Assembly: GCA_003506735.1 (NCBI GenBank)
Contig: DNYS01000238.1
Location: 1 to 9,504 of the forward strand
DNA from: Nitrospinota bacterium
GTDB taxonomy: Bacteria > UBA8248
Direction: 5' to 3'
DNA: 9,504 bases
The position numbers and the translations under genes were made by a program. Shown here piece by piece: positions 1 through 7,519 of the stretch (position 1 is its first letter; the number at the start of each line of letters is the position of its first letter). The notes beneath the pieces are model-generated. The model saw nothing but the letters and a program-made list of their open reading frames with translations, ran no database searches and was not told the DNA's origin.

Positions 1-1
1 G

Positions 2-376
2 ATCTGGCGGCCCCTCCTGGCCCTCACCGTCCACGAAGAGCTGGCCCGGGCAGAGGGCGTTTCCGTGCGGGCGGTCCGCATCGCTTTCATGCTCCTGATC
101 GCCTTCGTGATCGCCACCGCCATGAAAATCATCGGCATCCTCTTGATCACCTCCCTCCTCATCATCCCGGCGGCGGCGGCGCGGCGCTTCGCGAGAACGC
201 CCGAGCAAATGGCCGTTTTCGCCGCCCTGGCCGGGGCGCTCGCCGTGCTCGGCGGGCTCATGGCCTCGCTCCGGTGGGACACCCCCTCCGGGCCCAGCGT
301 CGTGGTGGCCGCGGCGGCCCTGTTTGCCCTCAGCGCCGCCCGGGGCGTGGCCGCAGGCGATGAGCGCCATCCATAG
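2..376 (+). CDS. znuB: Zinc ABC transporter permease ZnuB, C-terminal part (partial at window start)
   Basis: Integral-membrane subunit of the high-affinity Zn2+ importer (ZnuABC), which moves zinc from the periplasmic binding protein ZnuA into the cytoplasm. The gene is open in frame from base 2, so only the last 124 codons are visible and the start lies outside the window. The visible part begins with the cytoplasmic coupling segment (HEELARAEGV), followed by a membrane span (VRIAFMLLIAFVIATAMKI), the very characteristic GILLITSLLIIPAAAARRFA stretch, RTPEQM, and a last hydrophobic segment after DTPSGPSVVV. These blocks match the C-terminus of Escherichia coli ZnuB as I remember it almost position by position, so the family call is strong; manganese or iron specificity of a relative cannot be excluded. 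The protein ends in a short polar tail (GDERHP). The partner genes znuA and znuC would be expected to the left. No Zur box can be judged because the promoter is outside. Confidence 0.92.
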   Translation: MWRPLLALTVHEELARAEGVSVRAVRIAFMLLIAFVIATAMKIIGILLITSLLIIPAAAARRFARTPEQMAVFAALAGALAVLGGLMASLRWDTPSGPSVVVAAAALFALSAARGVAAGDERHP

Positions 377-412
377 GGGAAATTCGGCCCTCGGGTGGTG
401 TAGTATCGGATG

Positions 413-1575
<1,163 letters not shown>

Positions 1576-1600
1576 GCCGGGCTGCCACGAAACCACCCGC

Positions 1601-1624
1601 CTCCCCTCTCAATATTCGGGGGAG
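1601..1624. terminator. Possible bidirectional terminator between convergent genes
   Basis: CTCCCC (1601-1606) can pair with GGGGAG (1619-1624) around a 12-base A/T-richer loop. It lies in the 53-bp gap where the amidohydrolase and the methionine synthase-like gene converge, the place for a shared terminator. The stem is only 6 bp and neither side has a clean T tract (CCTTCTACTCTTTC on the right), so it would be a weak intrinsic terminator at best. Confidence 0.3.
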
Positions 1625-1628
1625 CCTT

Positions 1629-2716
1629 CTACTCTTTCACGGTCAGCGAATAGCGCCCCTCGGCCATCCGGCATTCGGCCTCGGGCAGCCCGAGCTCCTT
1701 GCGGACGATGTTCGTGCCCTGGACGATCGAGGCGATTTTGTAGCGCGCGTGGCGGCGGCTCATGCCCTCGCGGCCCATCCCGCAATCGGAGGTAATGACA
1801 AGCCGCTCGGCCGGGATGTGCTTGAGCGCCCCGCGGATGTGATCGACATCATCGGCGCGCCCGGAGCTGCACGATTCGAACGTGATGACGTCGCAGTTCA
1901 CTTTGTTGAAGTACTCAATCGAGGGGACGTTTTTGCACCTCGTCGAACATCCGTTGCTGGGAGGGGTTGCCCCAGCAGGTGTGGCACCACACCTCGCACT
2001 TCTCGCCCAGGCCTTTCACGGTGTTGTTGAAGACGTCCACCAGGAAATCGGGCGTGACCGGCCCGTCCGTGGCGCCGCGCGCCGCGAGCATGTGAATCTG
2101 CGGCTCCTCCATCTGGATGACGGGGCAGCCGGCCTCGGCGAGCTCGGTCAGCTCCTCGGTGAGGGCGTCGCTGAAGGCCATGATCCGCTCGCGCACGTCC
2201 TTGTAGTGGTCGTCCCGCACCGCCATGGCCAGAATCTCGGCGGTGATGGTTCCGAACTTAACGGGCTTAGCGGTCAGGCGCTGGGCCACCTTCCACATAG
2301 CGGTGTACTGAAGCGTCCCGCGCCCGACAGGGCCAATGAGCCGGGGAACGATCCGCGCCTCAATGTAATCGTGGAGAATGTGGCCCGAGGGGGAACCGGG
2401 GACCGGTGCTGTGCGGCCGCGGGTTCGGCTTCTCCTGCTCGAAGCCGTCAAAGTGAAAAATTGGATAGGTGGTCCAGCTCTGCCCGCCGACCTCCTCGTC
2501 GTAGTGGGAGTCCCCGTCGGTGACGATGTCCAGTCCCGCGCACTCCTGATCGCGCAGGTAGACTGAGACGGCGTCCACGTACTGCTCCCGGTACCGGGAA
2601 TTCGTCATGGCGGACAGAAACGAGTCCTTGCCCAGGTTTTCGGTGTACCAGGCGGGCCGCGGCAAGGACCCGATCATGGAGGTGGGAAGCACGATATCAG
2701 CGGTGGCGGTAAGCAT
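1629..2716 (-). pseudogene. Cobalamin-independent methionine synthase (MetE C-terminal domain-like), interrupted by two +1 frameshifts
   Basis: Reading the three frames together gives a 361-residue protein resembling the catalytic C-terminal barrel of MetE, as in stand-alone methionine synthase II-type proteins; the family transfers a methyl group to a thiol held by zinc. All zinc-ligand motifs are present: His245 and Cys247 in VWCHTCWGN, Glu280 in VITFESC, Cys311 in ITSDCGMG. The N-terminus has the folate-barrel opening SMIGSLPRP. The ATG start at 2716 has GAGGGG six bases upstream. The frame breaks at a five-G run (2389-2393 on the + strand) and again at a five-T run (1930-1934). Removing one base from each run restores FPSGHILHDY and EVQNVPSIEYFNK with no loss of conserved sequence. 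The open pieces are about 2360-2716, 1915-2451 and 1629-1901. So it is either a young pseudogene or an intact gene with two homopolymer sequencing errors. It lies 173 bp downstream of the alpha/beta hydrolase on the same strand. Confidence 0.85.
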
Positions 2717-2849
2717 GGCGATCCCCTCGATGATGGTTTCCGGAGGATTTCAACCGGCATGTCCGGTGGAATTCCCCGGAAAGGAAATAAGAAGCGCGGT
2801 CGGGGACCCCCAGAAAGCGCCCGAATTCTCTTGCGCATTTCTTCCGCGC

Positions 2850-2886
2850 GCGCCCGGACTCTCCTGTGAGAGCCCGGATCGGGCGC
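2850..2886 (-). terminator. Strong two-part stem-loop just after the alpha/beta hydrolase
   Basis: GCGCCCG (2850-2856) pairs with CGGGCGC (2880-2886), enclosing an inner CTCTC (2859-2863) / GAGAG (2868-2872) stem with the four-base loop CTGT; an alternative CCGG/CCGG pairing extends the inner stem. It begins 3 bases past the hydrolase stop codon on the - strand. There is no T tract behind it, so it may be a Rho-assisted terminator or a 3'-end stabiliser. If it does end transcription, the methionine synthase-like gene needs its own promoter in 2717-2849, where I see no clear one. Confidence 0.4.
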
Positions 2887-2889
2887 AGC

Positions 2890-3684
2890 CTAGTTTTTAT
2901 CGACGAAATTCTTGATGTCGGCCATGGACTCTTCATAGAACTGGATCATGAAAAAGTGGCTCGCGCCCTCGTAGATCTTGAGCTCCGCCCCCGGAACGCG
3001 GTCGGCGATCTCCCGGGCGGCCCCGACGGAGCACAGCACGTCCTCCCCCCCGGCGAGCACCAGGGTCGGGCATTTGACCCGGTCCAGGCGGTCCAGGGCG
3101 TCGTGGGTGAGGCAGGCATGGGTGGAGTGGACGTAGCCGTGCACCGGTCGGTCGGTGTTCCCCAGCATCTCCTCGAAGGCGTTGAGCTGGGCCTCGTTTT
3201 CATTGAAATACTGGGGCGGAAAGAAGAAGAGGGACTGGTGCTTGGCGGCGGCCGCATAGCCCTGGGCCTTGACCACCTCGTTGAGATTGAAAAGGATCTG
3301 GTGGCCGTAGCGGTCGAGCTTGCCGAACGAGGCGGTGATGAGCAGGCTCCGCACCTGGTCCGGGAAATCGATCGCCATCTCCTGGGCGATGGCGCCCCCC
3401 ATCGAGCGGCCGACGATGTGGGCCGGCTCGGAGATATTCAGGGCGTCCATGAGGCCGATGGTGTCCTCGGCGAATTGGCGCGTGGTGTAGGGATAATCGG
3501 GGGACGAGCTTCGGCCCGCTCCCCGGTTGTCGAAAGCGACAACCTTGTAGTCCTTTTCCAGAACCTTAATCTGCGGCTGCCAGGCGCCGCAGTCGCCGGC
3601 CAGCCCGTGAATGAGCACAACGGGCACGCCCGCCCCGTATTCCTCGTAGTAGAGTTCGACATCGCCAACCGTTTTCTTTGCCAC
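2890..3684 (-). CDS. Alpha/beta-fold hydrolase
   Basis: A 264-residue soluble cytoplasmic enzyme of the alpha/beta hydrolase fold, near the usual 260-280 residues for the 3-oxoadipate enol-lactonase / C-C hydrolase-like branch. The order of motifs is complete: oxyanion strand VVLIHGLAG (22-30), FDNRGAGRS (51-59), nucleophile elbow G-R-S-M-G-G with Ser94, acid Asp215 in LVLAGGEDVLC, and His243 in YEGASHFFM. The catalytic triad is therefore intact. The start is a GTG (3682-3684) preceded by a run of seven Gs then AGAG, a strong purine-rich ribosome binding site. It is followed by a stem-loop and then the frameshifted methionine synthase-like gene; 51 bp upstream, same strand, is a 61-codon ORF. 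The ester, lactone or C-C bond substrate cannot be told from these motifs; a haloperoxidase- or thioesterase-like activity is also possible within the fold. Confidence 0.92.
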   Translation of the reverse strand: MAKKTVGDVELYYEEYGAGVPVVLIHGLAGDCGAWQPQIKVLEKDYKVVAFDNRGAGRSSSPDYPYTTRQFAEDTIGLMDALNISEPAHIVGRSMGGAIAQEMAIDFPDQVRSLLITASFGKLDRYGHQILFNLNEVVKAQGYAAAAKHQSLFFFPPQYFNENEAQLNAFEEMLGNTDRPVHGYVHSTHACLTHDALDRLDRVKCPTLVLAGGEDVLCSVGAAREIADRVPGAELKIYEGASHFFMIQFYEESMADIKNFVDKN

Positions 3685-3735
3685 CGCTCTCCCCCCCGCA
3701 AATAGAAAATTCCGGTATCCACTTCTTCGATCCGG

Positions 3736-3921
3736 CTACCTCTTCGATTCGGCGCCCTCGGCCACCGTCTCCATGAACTCTTCGTTGTTCAGCACCACCC
3801 CGAGACAGCGCAAGGAGGCGACCGCCGGCTCCCCGGGGTCGAGGCGCATCAGCCGCTTGGGCTGGCCGGTCAATCCGGCGATCGAGAGTCTCCCCCTGGG
3901 CCATGGCCACCCCCTTTTCAT
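3736..3921 (-). CDS. Small hypothetical protein or gene remnant (61 codons)
   Basis: I do not recognise this protein. Reading from ATG at 3921, residues 12-61 use almost only G/C-ending codons (CTC, GCC, CGG, CTG, GTG), like the true genes nearby, so at least this part is or was coding. The first eleven codons look different (AAA, AGG, CCA, AGA) and there is no good ribosome binding site before the ATG; an in-frame TAG lies 24 bases upstream. No transmembrane segment or known motif is seen; the last part contains LRCLGVVLNNEEFMETV. It sits 51 bp upstream of the alpha/beta hydrolase, so it could be the first gene of that operon, or the surviving 3' end of a larger deleted gene whose left boundary is near 3890-3921. 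The -35 box of the divergent importer promoter begins five bases beyond its start. Confidence 0.4.
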   Translation of the reverse strand: MKRGWPWPRGRLSIAGLTGQPKRLMRLDPGEPAVASLRCLGVVLNNEEFMETVAEGAESKR

Positions 3922-3925
3922 GAAT

Positions 3926-3953
3926 TTGACAGGACCCGGTAAACTATCATATT
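3926..3953 (+). promoter_or_regulatory. Candidate sigma70 promoter of the ABC importer operon
   Basis: A perfect -35 box TTGACA (3926-3931) is followed after 16 bases by CATATT (3948-3953), a 4 of 6 match to TATAAT. It lies in the AT-richer stretch of the divergent gap and points to the binding-protein gene, giving a leader of about 90 bases. On the opposite strand TATGAT (3951-3946) could serve as a -10 box for the leftward genes, but no -35 partner is seen, so only the rightward promoter is proposed. Confidence 0.5.
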
Positions 3954-3995
3954 GTTAGAGAAATTCAACGATATGCGTCTGCGTTTTTTTGGCCT

Positions 3996-4011
3996 ACCTG
4001 CGGAGGCAGGT
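3996..4011 (+). repeat. Inverted repeat in the leader of the importer operon
   Basis: ACCTGC (3996-4001) and GCAGGT (4006-4011) form a 6-bp stem with a GGAG tetraloop, just after a run of seven Ts (3984-3990). It lies in the untranslated leader, 28 bases before the binding-protein ribosome binding site. It could be a small RNA hairpin exposing a GGAG loop, or a protein binding site. Because the T run precedes the stem rather than follows it, it is not an intrinsic terminator on this strand; read leftward, the stem followed by seven As is likewise not one. Confidence 0.45.
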
Positions 4012-4052
4012 TTGCATCCGCCCACAAGGCCATCACCCAGGGGGATGTGTCC

Positions 4053-5498
4053 ATGAGCAAAGAAAAACTCTCCAGAAGGAATTTCATGAAGGGGGCGGCC
4101 GCAACCGCTGTTGCGGCACCGCTGGCGCTCAACGGAGGGATGGCCGAAGCCGGCCCCGAGGAGGACCGGATCGTCAAGGCCGCCAAGAAAATCGGCCCGG
4201 CCGCGCTGAACGGGATGATGTGGTCGCTCTACTGGCGGAACTACCCGGGCCTGAACAAAAAGTTCCAGGGCCTCACCGGCATCTACATGAAGAAAGTGAA
4301 CGACGTTCCCAACCTGCTGATTCCCCAGCGGGCCATGGCCGAGGCGATCAGCCGCTCGGGCAAGTTCGACTTTTTCCACGTCGAGTCGATGATGATTCCC
4401 TCGCTCGTCGCGGCGGGCCTGGCCGAACCCCTCGACGGCTACATGAAAGATGCGGGCTTCGACCTGAAAATGGTCGGGAACTTCAAAAAATTCATGACCT
4501 ACAAGGACAAGACCTACGCCATGCCCACCGACGGGAACGTGTGTCCCCAGTTGATCCGGAAGGATCTGTTCGAGGACCCCGACGAGCGAAAGGCGTTCGC
4601 CGACAAGCACGGCAAGCCCATGAAATGGCCCGTGACGTTCGAGGACGAGGTCGAGCTCTGCAAGTTCTTCCACCGGCCTGACAAGGACCTCTACGGCTCC
4701 GGAAGCCTGCGCGACAAGGCGAACAGCAGCTTCTGGTACTGGCAGTACCTCTACGCCGCCGGCGGGTTCCCATTCAACGACGATGCCGAACCCACGCTGA
4801 ACACCCCCGCCGCCCTGTACGCCATGGACACCTACCTGTCCTACAAGCAGGTCTCCCACCCCGAGGCCGCGGCCTGGGGCTCTCCCCAGATGATTCCCCG
4901 GCTCGTGGGCGGGAAGATTTTCTCCTGCCAGTACTGGGACGGAATCATCGGGAAAATCGAGGCCGGAAAGTTCCCGACGACGGGCAAAATGCTCTACGAC
5001 ATTCCGCCGGGCTCGCGCTTCTCGGGCAGGCTCATCCACCGCGCCTTCTCGGCGCCGGTGATGGGAATCATCGTGAACAAGCTCAGCCCGCGGAAAAAGC
5101 AGGCCGCCATGTGGGCCCTTTACATGTCCACGTCGAAGAACAGCACCGAGGTCGTCGGTCACCCGACGATGACCTTCCACGATCCCTGGCATCCCGACCA
5201 CTTCAAGGACGGGAACAAAACGGCCAAGGTGTACACCGCCAAGGGGATGAAAGCCATCAAGCGGTCTCTCCTGGTCACCTGCCCGCCGCCCTATGTGACC
5301 GGCTACCCGGAGTTCAAGGAGGCAATCGACCAGAATCTTTCGGAGGCCTATTCCGGCCGGAAGACGGGCAAGCAGGCCATGAAGGACACCCAGGACCGGT
5401 GGACGAAGATCGTCCGCAAGATCGGCAAGCGCAGGCTCAAGAAAGAGATCCCCTACTACAAGGCGATGATGCCGACGATGGACGTTCCGCCCGTATAA
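4053..5498 (+). CDS. ABC transporter substrate-binding protein, family 1, with Tat signal peptide
   Basis: A periplasmic solute receptor that captures the substrate and delivers it to the two permeases encoded just downstream. Translation most likely starts at ATG 4053, which has AGGGGGA (4039-4045) seven bases upstream; a GTG at 4047 in the same frame is too close to that site. The 481-residue product begins with a twin-arginine signal, S-R-R-N-F-M-K (residues 7-13), then an Ala-rich hydrophobic stretch and a likely cut after AEA (about residue 33), so it is exported folded. The mature part has typical carbohydrate-type binding-protein blocks: YAMPTDGN near residue 155 followed by a KDLF block, and FWYWQYLYAAGG at 227-238, in the region expected of the SBP_bac_1 fold. 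It is somewhat longer than most (400-450). It is first in its operon, downstream of a candidate promoter, and is followed by a stem-loop. The ligand is not predictable here. Confidence 0.9.
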   Translation: MSKEKLSRRNFMKGAAATAVAAPLALNGGMAEAGPEEDRIVKAAKKIGPAALNGMMWSLYWRNYPGLNKKFQGLTGIYMKKVNDVPNLLIPQRAMAEAISRSGKFDFFHVESMMIPSLVAAGLAEPLDGYMKDAGFDLKMVGNFKKFMTYKDKTYAMPTDGNVCPQLIRKDLFEDPDERKAFADKHGKPMKWPVTFEDEVELCKFFHRPDKDLYGSGSLRDKANSSFWYWQYLYAAGGFPFNDDAEPTLNTPAALYAMDTYLSYKQVSHPEAAAWGSPQMIPRLVGGKIFSCQYWDGIIGKIEAGKFPTTGKMLYDIPPGSRFSGRLIHRAFSAPVMGIIVNKLSPRKKQAAMWALYMSTSKNSTEVVGHPTMTFHDPWHPDHFKDGNKTAKVYTAKGMKAIKRSLLVTCPPPYVTGYPEFKEAIDQNLSEAYSGRKTGKQAMKDTQDRWTKIVRKIGKRRLKKEIPYYKAMMPTMDVPPV

Positions 5499-5538
5499 GG
5501 CGGCTCGAAGCATTCGGGACATCCATCGAGCGTTTCAG

Positions 5539-5572
5539 CGCCCGGGCGGGTCCAAGGTGCCCCGCCCGGGCG
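5539..5572 (+). terminator. Intercistronic GC stem-loop between binding protein and permease 1
   Basis: CGCCCGGGCGGG (5539-5550) pairs perfectly with CCCGCCCGGGCG (5561-5572): a 12-bp all-G/C stem with a 10-base loop, starting 40 bases after the binding-protein stop and about 67 bases before the permease start. The downstream bases TGAAATAATTT are A/T-rich but not a T tract. In malEFG-type operons such structures protect the 3' end of the binding-protein message or partly stop transcription, so that receptor is made in excess over membrane subunits. That role is inferred from position; the hairpin itself is plain in the sequence. Confidence 0.75.
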
Positions 5573-5639
5573 TGAAATAATTTCCGGACGTCCATCCATT
5601 CAAGTGCGCTTTTTATCGTTTGAGGGCAGGAACGCCATC

Positions 5640-6602
5640 ATGGCCACCGAAGCGGCAATCCAACCGGGAAGCGTCAAAATGACGCGGGAAAGAGGGATCC
5701 GGTTATTCAAGTGGTCCCTGCTGTCGCCGCTGATCATGCTGGCCCTGTTTTTATTGCCCATTTTCGCGCTTCAACTGTACTTTTCCTTCCATTCCTGGAC
5801 GATTTACCTATCCACCTGGTGGGACGCGGATTTTGTGGGTTTCGAGATGTTCCAGGACGTTTTTACGGACAAACGTTTCTTCTGGGCCATGTCACGCTCG
5901 TTCCTTTTCGCGGGCGTCTCGACGTTGGGCTGCTTCGTCTTCGGATTCGCCCTGGCCCTCCTGATGTACCGCCCTTTCAAGGGACAGGCGTTCTTCTACA
6001 TCCTTTTCCTCCTTCCCATGCTCACCGTGCCCATTGTCCTCACCTACGCCGCCGACATGCTCCTTTACCGGCAGGGCCCGATCAACGGAATTTTGAGCTT
6101 TATCACCGGGCTCGACATGAAATTCACCTGGCTTGCGAACCCGAATTACGCCATCTTCACGATCATCTTGATTGAAATCTGGAACTGGACCCCCTTCGTC
6201 TTCATCATCATGCTGGCCGGGCTCTCCTCCCTCCCCACCGAGCCCATGGAAGCGGCCCGGATTCTCGGGGCGAACCGCCTGCAGATCTTCCGGGAAATTC
6301 AGCTTCCGCTTTTGAGGCCGGTGATATTTTTAGCCCTCATCCTGCGCTTCCTCGAAGCCATGGCGGAGTTCCCGAAAACCTGGGGCCTGCTCCAGGGGGG
6401 GCCGGGCTCGGCCACGGAGACGCTCCCCATCTATCTCTACATCGTGACGTGGCAGGCTTTCGACATATCCAAGGGCGCCGCGATGTCCTACATCATCATG
6501 TTAGTCATGATCGTGATCATCTTTTTTGCGATCCGCGTCCTCCACCGCGAGAAAAGCGCGCTCGACACCATGTATCAGGCGCCAGCGCCGGGAGAAAGAT
6601 AA
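5640..6602 (+). CDS. ABC transporter permease 1, MalF/UgpA-like (carbohydrate type)
   Basis: First inner-membrane channel subunit of the importer. The ATG at 5640 has AGGA (5628-5631) eight bases upstream; an in-frame GTG at 5604 has no such site, so a 320-residue product is preferred. Hydrophobic segments are visible at about 24-48, 88-110, 116-142, 171-193, 227-238 and 280-300, giving six spans. The cytoplasmic EAA loop that contacts the ATPase is clear at 204-226: E-A-A-R-I-L-G-A followed by I-Q-L-P-L-L-R-P. This order and length are typical of MalF-family permeases lacking the large periplasmic domain of enteric MalF. The stop TAA overlaps the start of permease 2 by one base, so the pair is probably translationally coupled and made in a 1:1 ratio. 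Confidence 0.93.
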   Translation: MATEAAIQPGSVKMTRERGIRLFKWSLLSPLIMLALFLLPIFALQLYFSFHSWTIYLSTWWDADFVGFEMFQDVFTDKRFFWAMSRSFLFAGVSTLGCFVFGFALALLMYRPFKGQAFFYILFLLPMLTVPIVLTYAADMLLYRQGPINGILSFITGLDMKFTWLANPNYAIFTIILIEIWNWTPFVFIIMLAGLSSLPTEPMEAARILGANRLQIFREIQLPLLRPVIFLALILRFLEAMAEFPKTWGLLQGGPGSATETLPIYLYIVTWQAFDISKGAAMSYIIMLVMIVIIFFAIRVLHREKSALDTMYQAPAPGER

Positions 6603-7513
6603 TGAGCCGAAAATGGAAGAGATGGCGCTTCCCGGCGTTTCGCTATACCGCCCTGATTGCCTGGGCTCTGATCGCCTCGTTTCCCATCTTCTGGATCTTC
6701 TCGACCTCCTTCAAACCAGATTACGAATGGCACGCCTGGCCGCCCATTTACTGGTCCGACAACGCCACGCTGGAGAATTACAACCTGGTTTGGGGATTCA
6801 CTTCGACCGGAAAGGCACTCGCCCAGAAATACGACGAGAAGGCCGGACAGGCGAGGTACGAGACTCTGCCCATGAATAAATCATGGGTGGCGCTCGGAAA
6901 CAGCCTCCTGACTTCGATGATCGCCACCTTCTTTTCGGTCCTTTTCGGCACCCTTCTCGCCTACGGGGTCTCGCGCTACCGGATTCTCTCGGACATACGG
7001 ATGTTCCAGCTTCTTGTGCTGCGGATGATACCGCCCATCGTCATTGCGGCTCCCATCACCCTGTACTATTCGTGGATTCACCTGATGGACACCGTGACGG
7101 GCCTTGTCATCGTCTACTTCATCACCACCCTGCCCTACGCCGTCTGGATGACGAAGAGCTTTATCGATGAGGTTCCGCTCGAGATGGAGCATGCGGCCGA
7201 GATTCTGGGCGCGAGCCGCTGGCAGACGATCTGGGAGGTGATCCTCCCACTGGTGCGCTCGGGAATCGTGGCGACGTTCCTCTTCATCCTCATCCTGACG
7301 TGGAGCGAATACCTGCTCTCGTTCCTCCTCTCGAAGGTGGACGTCGTGACCCTGCCTGTTCAGCTCAGCAAATACGAAGGCTCGACCGAAGGCCGGGTGT
7401 ACGGCCATCAGGCGGCCCTCGCGGTGGGAATCACCCTTCCGCTGATGATCGTCGGAATATTCATTCGCAAACACTTGGTCCGGGGATTCAGCTTCGGAAT
7501 GGTCAAGAGGTAG
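6602..7513 (+). CDS. ABC transporter permease 2, MalG/UgpE-like (carbohydrate type)
   Basis: Second inner-membrane channel subunit, 303 residues. The ATG overlaps the preceding stop codon (TAATG) and has GGAG seven bases upstream inside the permease 1 gene. The N-terminal span (about 16-36) leads to the family segment FSTSFKPDYEW and then TLENYNLVW. Further spans lie near 101-124, 135-158, 165-180, 221-242 and 271-287. The EAA loop is at 196-221 (E-H-A-A-E-I-L-G-A ... I-L-P-L-V-R-S-G). Between NLVW (61-64) and the first conserved NSLLTS (100-105) there are about 25 more polar residues than in a typical MalG-type protein, a possible extra periplasmic loop facing the binding protein. It pairs with permease 1 to make the heterodimeric pore. 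Confidence 0.93.
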   Translation: MSRKWKRWRFPAFRYTALIAWALIASFPIFWIFSTSFKPDYEWHAWPPIYWSDNATLENYNLVWGFTSTGKALAQKYDEKAGQARYETLPMNKSWVALGNSLLTSMIATFFSVLFGTLLAYGVSRYRILSDIRMFQLLVLRMIPPIVIAAPITLYYSWIHLMDTVTGLVIVYFITTLPYAVWMTKSFIDEVPLEMEHAAEILGASRWQTIWEVILPLVRSGIVATFLFILILTWSEYLLSFLLSKVDVVTLPVQLSKYEGSTEGRVYGHQAALAVGITLPLMIVGIFIRKHLVRGFSFGMVKR

Positions 7514-7519
7514 ACAATC

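Noticed and set aside
2360..2451. Programmed ribosomal frameshifting in the methionine synthase-like gene
   Set aside because: The frames need an extra base skipped twice in plain five-base runs; there is no slippery heptamer with a downstream structure, and this family is not known for recoding. Sequencing error or decay is simpler.
1882..2523. + strand frames across the methionine synthase-like gene
   Set aside because: They are antisense to strongly conserved MetE-type sequence; the frame exists only because of codon bias.
3918..5522. 534-codon open frame on the - strand opposite the binding-protein gene
   Set aside because: It mirrors the G/C third-position bias of the sense gene; its product is Gly/Val/Leu/His-rich with no motif, and the sense strand encodes a complete Tat-exported receptor.
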